Below are positions 21,189-31,725 of a stretch of DNA of 64,000 bases, piece after piece (position 1 is the stretch's first letter; every line of letters begins with the position of its first letter). The notes below the pieces were generated by a model, which ran no database searches, had not been told where the DNA came from, and saw only the letters and a program-made list of their open reading frames with translations. The stretch is taken from positions 1-64,000 of the forward strand of contig NZ_VLPS01000002.1 of the NCBI RefSeq assembly GCF_007570865.1, read 5' to 3'. Position numbers and translations under genes: made by a program. This DNA comes from Atlantibacter subterraneus. Its GTDB lineage: Bacteria; Pseudomonadota; Gammaproteobacteria; Enterobacterales; Enterobacteriaceae.

Positions 21189-22244
21189 ATGCGCAAAATT
21201 ATTCACGTCGATATGGACTGCTTTTTTGCAGCCGTGGAGATGCGCGACAACCCGGCGCTACGCGATATCCCCATCGCCATCGGCGGCAGCCGGGAGCGGC
21301 GCGGGGTCATCAGCACGGCGAACTATCCGGCGCGCAAATTCGGCGTGCGCAGCGCCATGCCGACGGGGATGGCCCTGAAACTTTGCCCCCATCTCACGCT
21401 GTTGCCTGGCCGCTTCGACGCCTATAAAGAAGCCTCTAACCATATCCGTGAAATCTTCCTGCGCTACACGCCGCTGATTGAACCGCTGTCGCTGGACGAA
21501 GCATACCTGGACGTCACTGACAGCCCGCACTGCCACGGTTCGGCAACGCTGATGGCGCGGGAAATCCGCCAGACCATTTTTGATGAACTGCAACTTACCG
21601 CTTCCGCAGGCATCGCGCCGATAAAGTTCGTGGCGAAAATCGCCTCAGACCTGAATAAGCCCAACGGCCAGTGCGTGATCACGCCGGAAGAGATGCCCGC
21701 GTTTTTGAAAACCCTGCCGCTGTCGAAAATCCCCGGTGTTGGCAAAGTTACCGCCGGCAAGCTGGAACAGCTGGGGCTGGTGACCTGTGAAGACGTGCAG
21801 AAATGCGACCTGGCGTCACTGTTAAAGCGTTTTGGTAAATTCGGGCGAGTGCTGTGGGAACGCAGTCAGGGTATTGATGAGCGGGAGGTCAGCAACGACC
21901 GGCAGCGTAAATCCATCGGCGTGGAGCGCACCCTGGCCGAGGACATTCACGCCTGGTCTGATTGTGAAGAAATTATTGAACGCCTGTACCCGGAACTTGA
22001 ACGGCGGCTTGCCAATGTCAAACCCGACCTGTTAATTGCCCGCCAGGGCGTTAAGCTTAAGTTTAATGATTTCCAGCTCACGACTCAGGAGCACGTTTGG
22101 CCGCGGCTGAATAAAGAAGACCTGCTTGCCACGGCGCGCAAAACCTGGGACGAGCGGCGCGCCGGGCGCGGCGTTCGGCTGGTGGGCCTGCATGTCACCT
22201 TACTCGACCCGCAGCTGGAGCGTCAGCTGGTTCTGGGGCTTTGA
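21189..22244 (+). CDS. dinB: DNA polymerase IV (Y family)
   Basis: The start [17 protein letters not shown] gives 351 aa, the size of E. coli Pol IV. The frame extends 7 codons further up, into the SOS box region, and is not used. Catalytic acidic residues are in HVDMDCF and [10 protein letters not shown]. The helix-hairpin-helix [16 protein letters not shown] and the C-terminal LVLGL, a clamp-binding tail, are present. It performs translesion synthesis, notably past N2-dG adducts, and is SOS-induced. yafP follows after 24 bp. Confidence 0.97.
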   Translation: MRKIIHVDMDCFFAAVEMRDNPALRDIPIAIGGSRERRGVISTANYPARKFGVRSAMPTGMALKLCPHLTLLPGRFDAYKEASNHIREIFLRYTPLIEPLSLDEAYLDVTDSPHCHGSATLMAREIRQTIFDELQLTASAGIAPIKFVAKIASDLNKPNGQCVITPEEMPAFLKTLPLSKIPGVGKVTAGKLEQLGLVTCEDVQKCDLASLLKRFGKFGRVLWERSQGIDEREVSNDRQRKSIGVERTLAEDIHAWSDCEEIIERLYPELERRLANVKPDLLIARQGVKLKFNDFQLTTQEHVWPRLNKEDLLATARKTWDERRAGRGVRLVGLHVTLLDPQLERQLVLGL

Positions 22245-22268
22245 ATCTTGCTTAAACAGGAGGCTGCA

Positions 22269-22781
22269 ATGGTCAATGACGCGCCTGTTATTCGTCGCTA
22301 TCATCCACGCGATTTCCCTGATGTGGTGGAAGTGTTTCTCCGTTCGGTCAGCGAAGTGGCGGCTAAAGATTACAACGAGGCGCAAACCCGCGCCTGGGCG
22401 CAAATTGATGAACAGCGCTGGATGGTTCGCCTGTCCCACGCCTGGACGTTTGTCGCCTGTTATCAGGATGAACTCGCCGGGTTTATTACCCTCGAGCGCG
22501 ACGGTCACCTCGATTTATTGTTTGTGCATCCTGATTACCAGCGGCAAAAAACCGCCACCGCGCTGTTGAATCGCCTGGAAAGCCAGGCCCGCGCGCAAAA
22601 CATCGCCACGCTGTTTACCGAGGCCAGCATCACGGCGCGGCCTTTCTTTGAGCGGCACGGATTTAAAGTCATGGCGAAACAGACCGTGGCGCTGCGCGGC
22701 GAAGAATTTGTCAATTACCGGATGCAGAAGTGGCTGGGCGAGGCGCTCACGCTGCTCGAATACCGCGAACTGAGCGAATAA
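22269..22781 (+). CDS. yafP: GNAT-family N-acetyltransferase YafP
   Basis: The ATG at 22269, after AGGAGG at 22257-22262, gives 170 aa. The acetyl-CoA loop is visible in LLFVHPDYQRQKTATALLNRLES, with the C-terminal FFERHGFKVMAKQTV strand. In E. coli yafP is the last gene of the dinB-yafN-yafO-yafP SOS operon. Here the yafNO toxin-antitoxin genes are absent and yafP directly follows dinB, so SOS co-expression is likely. The acetylated substrate is unknown. Confidence 0.87.
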   Translation: MVNDAPVIRRYHPRDFPDVVEVFLRSVSEVAAKDYNEAQTRAWAQIDEQRWMVRLSHAWTFVACYQDELAGFITLERDGHLDLLFVHPDYQRQKTATALLNRLESQARAQNIATLFTEASITARPFFERHGFKVMAKQTVALRGEEFVNYRMQKWLGEALTLLEYRELSE

Positions 22782-22783
22782 AA

Positions 22784-22806
22784 AAGGGCAACATCGCGTT
22801 GCCCTT
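22784..22806. terminator. Bidirectional terminator between yafP and pepD
   Basis: A perfect 9-bp stem (22784-22792 with 22798-22806), with an A-run on the left, serves pepD on the minus strand and may serve yafP. Confidence 0.78.
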
Positions 22807-22816
22807 AGCCTTAAGC

Positions 22817-24274
22817 TTATTTCGCCGGAATGGCTTTCAGCAGTTCTGTGAGAAGCGTCCAGTACTGGCCGACGCTTTCGATATGAACCTGCTCATCCGG
22901 GGAGTGCGGTCCGGTAATGGTTGGCCCAATCGACACCATATCCATCTCCGGGTACGGTTTTTTGAACAGACCACATTCCAGACCCGCGTGGATCACCTGG
23001 ATGTTCGGCGTCTTGTTGAACAGCTTCTGATAGGTTTCACGCACCAGCGCCATCACCGGCGAGCTGGCGTCCGGCTGCCAGCCAGGGTAGCTGCCTTTGG
23101 CTTCGGTTTGCGCACCCACCAGGCTGCCCAGCGATTCCAGCATGCCGACCACGTAATCTTTACCGCTGTCGATAAGCGAACGGATCAGGCAAATAATCTG
23201 CGCGCTGTCCTGCTCCATGGTCACCACGCCAACGTTCAGGGACGTTTCCACCACGCCTTTCGCCACGTCTGAATTACGGATCACGCCGTTCGGGGTGGCG
23301 TTCAGCAGGCTGATAAACGCATCGCGGCTTTTTGCAGTCAGGGCGGCTTTATCGGCGGTTGCGCTGTCCAGCAGCACCACCAGATTTTTTTCCACTACCG
23401 ACAGTTCGTTTTTCAGGATCTCCTGATAGTGGCTGGCGAGATTTTTCAACTCAGCCGCTTTGTCTGCCGGAACGGCAACGGTCGCAAAGCCTTCACGCGG
23501 GATGGCGTTACGCAGGGTGCCGCCGTTAAAGTCCACCAGACGCAGGTCCAGCTCTTTGGCGTGACCAGCCAGGAAACGCGCCAGCAGTTTGTTGGCGTTG
23601 CCCAGGCCTAAATGAATATCGCCGCCGGAGTGGCCGCCCTTCAGGCCCTTCAGGGTCAGTTTGAAGGTTTCAAAACCTGCCGGAATCGCTTCGCGCTCCA
23701 GTTTCAGGGTAGTGATGAAATCGATGCCGCCCGCGCAGCCCATATAGATTTCACCTTCTTCTTCAGAGTCGGTGTTAATCAGAATGTCGGCTTTCAACCA
23801 GCCCGGCTGCAAACCAAACGCGCCGTCCATGCCCGCTTCTTCGGTCATGGTCAGCAGCACTTCCAGCGGGCCGTGGGCCACGGAATCATCCGCCAGCACC
23901 GCCAGCGCGGACGCCATGCCGATGCCGTTATCCGCGCCCAGCGTCGTGCCGCGCGCTTTCACCCATTCGCCATCGATCCACGGTTGGATCGGGTCTTTGG
24001 TGAAGTCATGTTCGGTATCGTTATTTTTCTGCGGCACCATATCAAGGTGCGCCTGCAATACCACCGTTTTACGGTTTTCCATACCGGCGGTCGCCGGTTT
24101 GCGGATCAGAATGTTGCCGACGCTGTCGCGCTCCGCTTCCAGTCCTTTCTCGCTGGCCCAGCTTAAAATGTGTTCGGCGAGTTGTTCTTCATGATAAGAC
24201 GGGTGAGGGATGGAGCAGATTTTGGCAAAAATATCCCACAGCGGCTGTGGGGAGAGTTGAGACAGTTCAGACAC
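22817..24274 (-). CDS. pepD: Aminoacyl-histidine dipeptidase (peptidase D)
   Basis: At 485 aa this M20-family metallopeptidase matches E. coli PepD. Zn ligands are in VVLQAHLDMVPQ (His, Asp), the bridging GADNGIGMASALAVL, the catalytic TMTEEAGMDGAFG, INTDSEEEGEIYMG and the C-terminal HAGLECGLF. It hydrolyses dipeptides such as carnosine and Cys-Gly in the cytosol. A spacer of 257 bp to the divergent gpt would hold both promoters. Confidence 0.96.
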   Translation of the reverse strand: MSELSQLSPQPLWDIFAKICSIPHPSYHEEQLAEHILSWASEKGLEAERDSVGNILIRKPATAGMENRKTVVLQAHLDMVPQKNNDTEHDFTKDPIQPWIDGEWVKARGTTLGADNGIGMASALAVLADDSVAHGPLEVLLTMTEEAGMDGAFGLQPGWLKADILINTDSEEEGEIYMGCAGGIDFITTLKLEREAIPAGFETFKLTLKGLKGGHSGGDIHLGLGNANKLLARFLAGHAKELDLRLVDFNGGTLRNAIPREGFATVAVPADKAAELKNLASHYQEILKNELSVVEKNLVVLLDSATADKAALTAKSRDAFISLLNATPNGVIRNSDVAKGVVETSLNVGVVTMEQDSAQIICLIRSLIDSGKDYVVGMLESLGSLVGAQTEAKGSYPGWQPDASSPVMALVRETYQKLFNKTPNIQVIHAGLECGLFKKPYPEMDMVSIGPTITGPHSPDEQVHIESVGQYWTLLTELLKAIPAK

Positions 24275-24531
24275 GTTAAGTCTCCTTGACGTTGACCCGG
24301 CAAAAGATGCTGCCGGTCACAGGTTTACCTGATTACGATGTACCACAAGCCAGGCTTGCGTGATGCCGTGAGCATACCACTTTCTGTTACGTCATGTAGA
24401 CCGACTCACGTAAAAACCGCAGCGGATGCCGCACAGCACTGGTTTTTAGTGCGTCAGATCTCTATAATCTCGCGCAACCTATTTTCCCCTGAATACTTTT
24501 AAGCCGTTAAAAACAGGCCGGGACACTTCAC

Positions 24532-24990
24532 ATGAGCGAAAAATACATCGTCACCTGGGACATGTTGCAGATTCACGCCCGCAAACTGGCAAGCCGCTTG
24601 CTGCCAGCTGATCAATGGAAAGGCATTATCGCCGTGAGCCGTGGGGGGTTGGTTCCTGGCGGGCTGCTGGCTCGTGAAATGGGGATTCGCTATGTCGATA
24701 CCGTGTGTATTTCCAGCTACGATCATGACAACCAGCGCGAACTGAAAGTGCTCAAGCGCGCTGAAGGCGACGGTGAAGGCTTTATCGTCATTGACGACCT
24801 GGTAGACACCGGCGGCACCGCGGTTGCCATCCGTGAGATGTACCCGAAAGCACATTTCGTGACCATCTTCGCCAAACCTGCCGGTAAACCGCTGGTGGAT
24901 GACTACGTTGTGGACATCCCGCAGGATACCTGGATTGAGCAACCGTGGGACATGGGTGTGGTGTTCGTACCGCCATTGTCTGGCCGTTAA
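24532..24990 (+). CDS. gpt: Xanthine-guanine phosphoribosyltransferase
   Basis: This 152-aa type I PRTase carries the PRPP-binding motif [15 protein letters not shown] (about residues 83-97), plus [14 protein letters not shown] near the N-terminus and WVFVPPL-like [10 protein letters not shown] at the end. It salvages guanine and xanthine to GMP and XMP at the inner membrane face. It is followed by a terminator and then frsA, as in E. coli. Confidence 0.97.
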   Translation: MSEKYIVTWDMLQIHARKLASRLLPADQWKGIIAVSRGGLVPGGLLAREMGIRYVDTVCISSYDHDNQRELKVLKRAEGDGEGFIVIDDLVDTGGTAVAIREMYPKAHFVTIFAKPAGKPLVDDYVVDIPQDTWIEQPWDMGVVFVPPLSGR

Positions 24991-25020
24991 TGCCAAACCG
25001 CGTTTTGCCTGACTGATATC

Positions 25021-25050
25021 AACGCCCGCTTGCCGGGCGTTTGTTTTTTT
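25021..25050 (+). terminator. Terminator after gpt
   Basis: Stem AACGCCCG (25021-25028) pairs with CGGGCGTT (25034-25041), followed by TTGTTTTTTT. Confidence 0.82.
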
Positions 25051-25103
25051 TAGCCTCTGACACGCTACAATAGGGCCATTGAGCGTTATGGAGGCTGAAC
25101 GAC

Positions 25104-26345
25104 ATGGCAAAAAATCTAAGCGAAACCCTGTTTAAACCCCGCTTTAAACACCCGGAGACGTCAACTCTGGTCCGGCGGGTGCATCACACCGGCCATCCCG
25201 CTATTCAGTCCGCCCTCGATGGTAAAAATATTCCCCACTGGTACCGGATGATTAACCGGCTGATGTGGGTATGGCGCGGCATCGACCCGCGTGAAATCCT
25301 CGACGTGCAGGCGCGTATCGTGATGAGCGACGCCGAGCGCACCGATCCGGCGCTGTACGACACGGTGATCGGCTATCGCGGCGGCAACTGGATATACGAA
25401 TGGTCAAAGCAGGCCATGCTCTGGCAGCAGCGGGCAGGGCAGGTGGATGATGAAGCGACCGCCGGTCGCCACTGGTTGAAAGCCTCTAACCTGTACAGCA
25501 TCGCGGCATATCCGCATTTAAAAGGCGACGAACTGGCGGAACAGGCCCAGGCGCTGGCGAACCGCGCCTATGAAGAAGCAGCGCAGCGCCTGCCGTGCAA
25601 TATTCGCGAGCTGGAATTCAACGTGCCCGGCGGCAGCCCTGTAAGCGGTTTTTTACACCAGCCGGAGGGCGACGGGCCATTCCCAACCGTACTGATGTGC
25701 GGCGGCCTTGACGCGCTGCAAAGCGATTATTTTAACCTGTTCGAGCAATATTTTGCGCCGCTGGGCATCGCCATGTTGACCCTGGATATGCCGTCGGTCG
25801 GTTTTTCCACCAAATGGAAACTCACCCAGGACTCCAGCCTGCTGCACCAGCACGTGCTGAAATCCCTGCCGGATTTGCCCTGGATTGACCACACCCGCGT
25901 GGCGTTGTTTGGCTTCCGCTTCGGTGCCAACGTCGCGGTGCGCCTGGCCTACCTTGAATCGCCGCGCCTGAGAGCGGTGGCGTGTCTCGGGCCGGTAGTG
26001 CACCAGTTGCTGACCGACGCGGCGCTGCAAAACAAAGTGCCGGAAATGTATATGGACGTGCTGGCCAGCCGGCTTGGCATGTACGATGCGGCGGATAGCG
26101 CCCTGCGCACCGAGCTTAACCGCTATTCGCTGAAAACCCAGGGGCTGCTGGGCCGCCGTTGCCCGACCCCGATGCTGTCGGGCTACTGGAAGAACGATCC
26201 CTTTAGCCCACCTGAAGAGTCGCGATTCATCACCTCGTCATCCTCGGACGGTAAATTGCTGGAGATACCCTTTAATCCGGTGTATCGCAACTTTGATAAA
26301 GCGTTAAAAGAAATTGCCGACTGGATTAACAAGCGATTTAGTTAA
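25104..26345 (+). CDS. frsA: FrsA, fermentation-respiration switch esterase
   Basis: The 413-aa alpha/beta hydrolase matches the E. coli protein closely in length and in the start [23 protein letters not shown]. Hydrolase-fold elements are [17 protein letters not shown] and the nucleophile-elbow region [20 protein letters not shown]. There the usual Gly-X-Ser-X-Gly is GFRFG, so a nucleophilic serine is not evident. It was described as a partner of unphosphorylated enzyme IIA-Glc that influences fermentation versus respiration. A GGAGG ribosome site precedes the ATG. Confidence 0.93.
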   Translation: MAKNLSETLFKPRFKHPETSTLVRRVHHTGHPAIQSALDGKNIPHWYRMINRLMWVWRGIDPREILDVQARIVMSDAERTDPALYDTVIGYRGGNWIYEWSKQAMLWQQRAGQVDDEATAGRHWLKASNLYSIAAYPHLKGDELAEQAQALANRAYEEAAQRLPCNIRELEFNVPGGSPVSGFLHQPEGDGPFPTVLMCGGLDALQSDYFNLFEQYFAPLGIAMLTLDMPSVGFSTKWKLTQDSSLLHQHVLKSLPDLPWIDHTRVALFGFRFGANVAVRLAYLESPRLRAVACLGPVVHQLLTDAALQNKVPEMYMDVLASRLGMYDAADSALRTELNRYSLKTQGLLGRRCPTPMLSGYWKNDPFSPPEESRFITSSSSDGKLLEIPFNPVYRNFDKALKEIADWINKRFS

Positions 26346-26402
26346 TAGATTGCTAAATTCCATTGATTTGGTAAAACAGTTGCTTCACCAAAGGAGATCG
26401 CA

Positions 26403-26804
26403 ATGACGTTACCGAGTGGACACCCGAAGAGCAGGATGATCAAAAAGTTCACGGCCCTGGGCCCGTATATCCGGGAAGGGCAATGTGAAGACAACCGTTT
26501 CTTTTTCGATTGCCTGGCAGTTTGCGTCAATGTCAAACCCGCGCCGGAAAAGCGTGAGTTCTGGGGATGGTGGATGGAGCTGGAAGCGGAAGAGAAACGC
26601 TTTACCTACACCTGGCATTTTGGTCTTTATGATGAAGAGGGGATCTGGAAAGCGACGCCGATTAAAGATCGCGAGGTGACTGAAAAGCTGGAGCAAACCC
26701 TGCGTGATTTTCACGAGCGTCTGCGCGAGCTGCTGGCCTCAATGGATCTTAAGTTAGAGCCGGCAGATGATTTTGCCGAAGCGAATATCAAACTTACCGC
26801 CTGA
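26403..26804 (+). CDS. crl: Sigma factor-binding protein Crl
   Basis: This 133-aa protein starts [28 protein letters not shown] and includes [25 protein letters not shown], the conserved Crl core. Crl binds sigma S and helps it assemble with core RNA polymerase, raising expression of stationary-phase and curli genes. The ATG follows AAGGAG. It sits between frsA and the convergent phoE, as in E. coli. Confidence 0.96.
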   Translation: MTLPSGHPKSRMIKKFTALGPYIREGQCEDNRFFFDCLAVCVNVKPAPEKREFWGWWMELEAEEKRFTYTWHFGLYDEEGIWKATPIKDREVTEKLEQTLRDFHERLRELLASMDLKLEPADDFAEANIKLTA

Positions 26805-26828
26805 TTAATTTCCCCGCTTTACAAAGCA

Positions 26829-26853
26829 AAACCCCCGCTTGCGCGGGGGGTTT
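26829..26853. terminator. Terminator shared by crl and phoE
   Basis: CCCCCGC-TTGC-GCGGGGG (26832-26838 with 26843-26849), flanked by AAA on the left and TTT on the right, lies between the convergent crl and phoE. Confidence 0.8.
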
Positions 26854-26874
26854 GGTAGCCATTCGTGTTACTGC

Positions 26875-27930
26875 TTAGAACTGGTAAGTCATACCAACGG
26901 CAACGATGTCATCGTTGTTGATGCCGAGCGCATTGTCGCCATCCAATTGGTTAATTTTGTAGTCCACAAAGGCAGACATGTTTTTGTTGAAGTAGTACAC
27001 CGCGCCTACGTCGATGTATTTCACTAAATCAACGTCGCCGATGCCGTTAATGTCTTTGCCTTCAGACTGGACGTAGCCCAGGGACGGACGCAGGCCGAAG
27101 TCGAACTGGTACTGAACAACCGCTTCGAAGTTCTGGGCTTTGTTCGCAAAGCCGCCAGAAATTGGGGTCATGTTGCGGGTTTCAGAGTACATGGTTGCCA
27201 GGTACAGGTTGTTCGCGTCATATTTCAGACCGGTCGCCCAGGCTTCCGCTTTTTTACCCTGACCGCGCAGCTGCTGTTCCTGCAGATCGGTGCGATCGGA
27301 GTTGGTGTAGGCGCCGCCGATGCTGAATGCGCTGCCGCCGAAGTCATAGGTTACCGCTGTACCAAAACCGTCGCCGTTCTCTTTGTTAGCGGCACGGCCT
27401 TCGTTTTTAGCCTGGTATTGCAGCGTGGTGTTCAGACCATCAACCAGACCGAAGAAATCGGTGTTGCGGTAAGTCGCCAGGCTGCTGGAACGCTTGGTCA
27501 TGAAGTTATCGGTCTGGCCGGAAGAGTCGCCGCCGAATTCCGGGAACATATCGGTCCAGGCTTCAACGTCATACAGCGCGCCCAGGTTACGACCGTAGTC
27601 GATAGAACCGAAGTCCTGGAATTTAATACCGGCGAAAGCCAGACGGGTTTTCTGGGCGTTAGCCGCACCTTCTTCTTTGTTACCGGCAAATTCCGCTTCC
27701 CAGCGGCCAAAGCCAGTCATGGTGTCGGTGATTTGTGTTTCACCTTTGAAGCCGAAACGAGCATAAGTCATATCGCCATCTTTCGCGGCGTAATCACTCA
27801 TGTAGTGCATTGCTTTAACGCGGCCGTATACGTCCAGTTTGTTGCCGTTCTTGTTATACACTTCTGCTGCTTGCGCTGCTGACGCTGCTACAACGCCCAT
27901 CACCACTAATGCCAACGTGCTTTTTTTCAT
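26875..27930 (-). CDS. phoE: Outer-membrane porin PhoE
   Basis: The start [21 protein letters not shown], a signal peptide, gives 351 aa, the usual size of PhoE. It is a general porin of the OmpC/OmpF/PhoE family, with the N-terminal [22 protein letters not shown], the L3 constriction-loop segment PEFGGDSS and the C-terminal aromatic residue (YQF) needed for BAM assembly. Identification as PhoE rests on gene position between crl and proB and on the upstream Pho box. PhoE forms anion-preferring trimeric pores under phosphate limitation. Confidence 0.93.
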   Translation of the reverse strand: MKKSTLALVVMGVVAASAAQAAEVYNKNGNKLDVYGRVKAMHYMSDYAAKDGDMTYARFGFKGETQITDTMTGFGRWEAEFAGNKEEGAANAQKTRLAFAGIKFQDFGSIDYGRNLGALYDVEAWTDMFPEFGGDSSGQTDNFMTKRSSSLATYRNTDFFGLVDGLNTTLQYQAKNEGRAANKENGDGFGTAVTYDFGGSAFSIGGAYTNSDRTDLQEQQLRGQGKKAEAWATGLKYDANNLYLATMYSETRNMTPISGGFANKAQNFEAVVQYQFDFGLRPSLGYVQSEGKDINGIGDVDLVKYIDVGAVYYFNKNMSAFVDYKINQLDGDNALGINNDDIVAVGMTYQF

Positions 27931-28009
27931 TTTCAATCCCAATTTTTTATACGCGCTAAGTTTCGGACTTCCGCCCATTGAAAATCGGGATGAATCATAA
28001 CGAGGCTGT

Positions 28010-28027
28010 ATTAAAGATCTGTGACAG
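28010..28027 (-). promoter_or_regulatory. Pho box of phoE
   Basis: On the minus strand this reads CTGTCACAGATCTTTAAT, two 7-bp direct half-sites (CTGTCAC, CTTTAAT) separated by 4 bp, matching the PhoB pattern CTGTCAT-N4-CTGTAAT. It is 80 bp before the phoE start codon. Confidence 0.75.
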
Positions 28028-28221
28028 AGTGAGAAAAATTATAAAAAAGGATGAAACGATGTTTCTAAAAATGTGATTTTCGGAATTCCTGGTAATATTT
28101 TTCCTTTACGCCGCACATTGTCTGGGGATTTAAAACGGCGGAGTTGGCAAGTTGCCTGACTCCTGTTACAACGTCTTTCTGATTGTTCTTTTACTAATTT
28201 TTGTTGAAACGGCAGAGAATC

Positions 28222-29325
28222 ATGAGTGATAGCCAGACCCTGGTCGTAAAACTGGGGACCAGCGTCTTAACAGGTGGCTCGCGCCGCCTGAATCGCGCCC
28301 ATATTGTAGAACTGGTGCGCCAGTGCGCGCAGCAGCATGCCGCAGGGCATCGTATTGTTATTGTCACTTCCGGGGCCATCGCCGCCGGGCGTGAACACCT
28401 GGGTTATCCGGAATTGCCTGCAACTATCGCCTCGAAACAGTTGCTTGCTGCCGTGGGACAAAGCCGCCTGATCCAGCTCTGGGAGCAGCTTTTTTCCATC
28501 TATGGGATCCACGTTGGGCAGATGTTGCTGACTCGCGCCGATATGGAAGATCGCGAGCGCTTTCTCAACGCGCGCGATACCCTTCGCGCGCTGTTGGATA
28601 ACAATATTGTCCCGGTTATCAACGAAAACGACGCCGTTGCCACGGCGGAAATCAAGGTTGGCGATAACGACAACCTGTCAGCGCTGGCCGCCATTCTGGC
28701 CGGGGCCGATAAATTGTTACTGCTAACCGATCAGCAAGGACTGTTCACCGCCGATCCGCGCAGCAATCCGCAGGCGGAGCTGATCGCCGATGTCCACGGT
28801 ATTGACGACGCATTGCGCGCCATTGCCGGCGACAGCGTATCCGGGCTGGGCACCGGCGGGATGGGCACTAAACTGCAAGCCGCCGACGTCGCCGGACGCG
28901 CCGGGATCGAAACAGTGATTGCCGCAGGCAGCAAGCCGGGCGTGATTGGCGATGTCATCGAAGGGCTGCCGGTGGGCACCCGTTTCCATCCGCAGCAGTC
29001 GCCGCTGGAAAACCGTAAGCGCTGGATTTTCGGCGCGCCGCCAGCAGGCGAAATCAGCGTCGATGAAGGTGCGCAGAACGCCATTCTGGCGCGCGGCAGT
29101 TCTCTGCTGCCGAAAGGCATCAAAACCGTGACCGGCAATTTCTCGCGTGGCGAAGTGATCCGCATCCGCAACCAGGAAGGGCGCGACATCGCCCACGGCG
29201 TCAGCCGCTACAACAGCGACGCGCTGCGCCGTATCGCCGGGCATCACTCCCAACAAATCGACGCCATTCTCGGTTATGAATATGGCCCGGTCGCCGTTCA
29301 TCGCGACGACCTGATCCTCATCTAA
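28222..29325 (+). CDS. proB: Glutamate 5-kinase
   Basis: Starting at [19 protein letters not shown] gives 367 aa, the E. coli size. The frame also opens 7 codons upstream at a TTG. An amino-acid kinase domain (about 1-255, with the glutamate/proline-feedback region [12 protein letters not shown]) is followed by a C-terminal PUA domain (about 275-360). It phosphorylates glutamate to gamma-glutamyl phosphate, the feedback-inhibited first step of proline synthesis. proA follows after 10 bp in the same operon. Confidence 0.97.
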   Translation: MSDSQTLVVKLGTSVLTGGSRRLNRAHIVELVRQCAQQHAAGHRIVIVTSGAIAAGREHLGYPELPATIASKQLLAAVGQSRLIQLWEQLFSIYGIHVGQMLLTRADMEDRERFLNARDTLRALLDNNIVPVINENDAVATAEIKVGDNDNLSALAAILAGADKLLLLTDQQGLFTADPRSNPQAELIADVHGIDDALRAIAGDSVSGLGTGGMGTKLQAADVAGRAGIETVIAAGSKPGVIGDVIEGLPVGTRFHPQQSPLENRKRWIFGAPPAGEISVDEGAQNAILARGSSLLPKGIKTVTGNFSRGEVIRIRNQEGRDIAHGVSRYNSDALRRIAGHHSQQIDAILGYEYGPVAVHRDDLILI

Positions 29326-29335
29326 GGAGCCTGCA

Positions 29336-30589
29336 ATGCTTGAACAAATGGGTAAAGCGGCGAAAGCGGCTTCTTATCAGCTGGCGCTGTTATCAAGCCG
29401 CGAGAAAAACCGCGTGCTGGAGAAAATCGCCGACTATCTCGAAGCCCAATCCGACGCGATCCTGAGCGCCAACCAGCAGGATCTGGCCGAAGCTAAAGCC
29501 AACGGCCTGAGCGATGCGATGCAGGACCGGCTGGCCCTGACGCCGCAGCGTCTGCACGCCATCGCAAACGATGTGCGTCAGGTGTGCAACCTGGCTGACC
29601 CGGTCGGGCAGGTGATCGACGGCGGTGTGCTCGACAGCGGCCTGCGTCTGGAGCGCCGCCGGGTGCCGCTCGGCGTGATCGGGGTGATTTATGAAGCGCG
29701 CCCCAACGTCACGGTCGATGTGGCATCGCTGTGCCTGAAAACCGGCAACGCGGCGATTTTGCGCGGCGGTAAAGAGACCTGGCGCACCAATGCCGCTACG
29801 GTAAACGTCATCCAGCAGGCGCTGGAAGAGTGCGGCTTACCGGCGGGCGCGGTTCAGGCAATTGAAAGCCCGGATCGCGCGCTGGTGTCAGAAATGCTGC
29901 GCATGGATAAATACATCGACATGCTGATCCCGCGCGGCGGCGCAGGCCTGCACAAGCTGTGCCGCGAGCAGTCCACTATTCCGGTCATCACCGGCGGGAT
30001 TGGCGTTTGCCATATTTTCGTCGATGAGAGCGCGGAAATCGACGCGGCGCTGAACGTCATCGTTAACGCCAAAACCCAGCGCCCAAGCACCTGCAACACG
30101 GTGGAAACGCTGCTGGTTCATCAGGGGATCGCCGAGCGTTTCCTGCCTGCATTGAGCGAGAAAATGGCCGCCAGCGGCGTGACGCTGCATGCGGACAGCA
30201 ACGCGTTCGGGCAGTTGAAAAACGGCCCGGCGCAGCTGGTGGCGGTGAAGCCAGAAGAGTATGACGATGAGTTTTTGTCGCTGGACATCAACGTCAAGCT
30301 GGTAGCGGACATCGACGGCGCAATCGCCCATATTCGCGAGCACGGCACCCAGCATTCTGATGCGATCCTGACGCGTACCCTGCGCAACGCTGACCGTTTC
30401 GTCAACGAGGTGGACTCCTCTGCGGTATACGTTAACGCCTCAACGCGCTTCACCGACGGCGGGCAGTTTGGCCTCGGCGCAGAAGTGGCGGTCAGTACCC
30501 AGAAGCTGCACGCGCGCGGGCCGATGGGCCTGGAAGCGCTGACCACCTATAAGTGGATCGGCTACGGCGACGACACCGTTCGCGCCTGA
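29336..30589 (+). CDS. proA: Gamma-glutamyl phosphate reductase
   Basis: This 417-aa member of the aldehyde dehydrogenase superfamily has the catalytic Cys in [15 protein letters not shown]. The N-terminal [17 protein letters not shown] and [16 protein letters not shown] are typical of ProA. It reduces gamma-glutamyl phosphate with NADPH to glutamate semialdehyde. It is the second gene of proBA and ends at a strong hairpin. In E. coli tRNA thrW follows proA; here a sugar operon is inserted before thrW. Confidence 0.97.
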   Translation: MLEQMGKAAKAASYQLALLSSREKNRVLEKIADYLEAQSDAILSANQQDLAEAKANGLSDAMQDRLALTPQRLHAIANDVRQVCNLADPVGQVIDGGVLDSGLRLERRRVPLGVIGVIYEARPNVTVDVASLCLKTGNAAILRGGKETWRTNAATVNVIQQALEECGLPAGAVQAIESPDRALVSEMLRMDKYIDMLIPRGGAGLHKLCREQSTIPVITGGIGVCHIFVDESAEIDAALNVIVNAKTQRPSTCNTVETLLVHQGIAERFLPALSEKMAASGVTLHADSNAFGQLKNGPAQLVAVKPEEYDDEFLSLDINVKLVADIDGAIAHIREHGTQHSDAILTRTLRNADRFVNEVDSSAVYVNASTRFTDGGQFGLGAEVAVSTQKLHARGPMGLEALTTYKWIGYGDDTVRA

Positions 30590-30594
30590 TCAGA

Positions 30595-30625
30595 AAGGGC
30601 GATGCTCAGGCATCGCCCTTTTTTT
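30595..30625. terminator. Terminator after proA, containing the araC-type gene stop
   Basis: An 11-bp perfect stem (30595-30605 with 30610-30620), a TCAG loop and a T-run follow proA. The stop codon of the convergent AraC gene lies in the loop, so half the stem is coding. Confidence 0.9.
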
Positions 30626-31493
30626 GCTGTGCCCCTTCCAGCTGTTCCTGCTTGCGAAACGCGCTGGGCGACAGGCCAACCGCGCGATGAAAATCCCGCG
30701 AGAAGTGCAGCGGATCGTTATATCCCACCTGAACCGCAATCCGGCTGATGCTTTCCTGGGTTTCCACCAATAATCGCCGCGCCTGAGACAGCCGATAATT
30801 TTTAAGCCATTTCAATGGGCTCTGGTTAAACGTGGTCTGGAACAAGCGGAACAGTTGCGACTTGCTCACCTGGCAGTAGTGCATAAATTTCTCGATATCC
30901 CAGTCATCGTTGTAATGGCTGTGGATCTGATACAGCAGCTTGCCCAGCCCGCGATGGGTAATCACCTGCGACTGCGCGGCGTCGTGGCTGCGGTTTTCCA
31001 GCAGGGTAAATATCAGCTGGCTGCACAGCATATCGCAGTGGGCATCGGTCACCAGGGTATAGCTGTTCATCTGGTCAAAAATATGGTGATAAATTTCAAC
31101 GATCTTCTCCGGCTGCTCAAACTGGAAAACCGGACGTTGAGGAACGTCCATTATCTGCATGATATTGTTGAGTTTTGATCCCTCAATACGCAGCCAGAGG
31201 ATCTCCCACGGAGATTGTTTATCGGGGTAATGCTCATGCGGCCAGCGCACCGGCAGCCAGGCGAGCTGCCCTTCGCGCACCGGATAAAGCCGGTCTTCAA
31301 TGCGAATAAACCCCGCGCCGCGCAGGCAAAACAGCAACTCGTGGCCCACCACCGACTGGCGATGAACGTGGAAATCCGCGGCGGTCTCAATATGCCCGGC
31401 GCGTAAGATCCGGTAGTTCATCAGCGTGGAAAACTCATCGGAACCCCGATACCAGTTGGCGATCGCCCGGGTGCGTTGTTTTTGCTTTTGCAT
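30606..31493 (-). CDS. AraC-family transcriptional regulator of the adjacent sugar operon
   Basis: The 295-aa protein has an N-terminal cupin-like sensor domain (about 25-160, with VGHELLFCLRGAGFIRIEDRLY split over the jelly roll) and a C-terminal pair of helix-turn-helices (about 185-285). The C-terminal part includes the AraC signature ISRIAVQVGYNDPLHFSRDFHRAVGLSPSAFRK. It is transcribed divergently from the six-gene operon beginning at 31726, with a 232-bp shared control region. It is therefore most likely the operon's activator, sensing a sugar or sugar derivative. The ligand is unknown. Confidence 0.88.
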   Translation of the reverse strand: MQKQKQRTRAIANWYRGSDEFSTLMNYRILRAGHIETAADFHVHRQSVVGHELLFCLRGAGFIRIEDRLYPVREGQLAWLPVRWPHEHYPDKQSPWEILWLRIEGSKLNNIMQIMDVPQRPVFQFEQPEKIVEIYHHIFDQMNSYTLVTDAHCDMLCSQLIFTLLENRSHDAAQSQVITHRGLGKLLYQIHSHYNDDWDIEKFMHYCQVSKSQLFRLFQTTFNQSPLKWLKNYRLSQARRLLVETQESISRIAVQVGYNDPLHFSRDFHRAVGLSPSAFRKQEQLEGAQQKKGDA

Positions 31494-31576
31494 AGTGGCC
31501 TGGTTTGTTATCTGCCCGTTTCGCCCGTCATGGTGGCATTTTTAGCCGCCCTGCATGCAGTTCAACATCAGCGATT

Positions 31577-31592
31577 TATGACCTGACTCACA
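31577..31592 (+). promoter_or_regulatory. CRP-like site upstream of the sugar operon
   Basis: TATGACCTGACTCACA matches the CRP consensus TGTGA-N6-TCACA with a single mismatch in the left half. It lies about 134 bp upstream of the first operon gene, in the intergenic region shared with the AraC regulator. A nearby ATGAAAATTTCAT palindrome (31604-31616) may be a further operator. Confidence 0.55.
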
Positions 31593-31725
31593 TTTCCATT
31601 GACATGAAAATTTCATCCATGTTCCAGGGAATTCTGCCTATCACGCTAAGCCGCCATCCTGCCTAAAGTAACGACATCTTCACTGCGCACTTACAAGCTT
31701 TTTACTTACCAGACAGGAGCTGTCC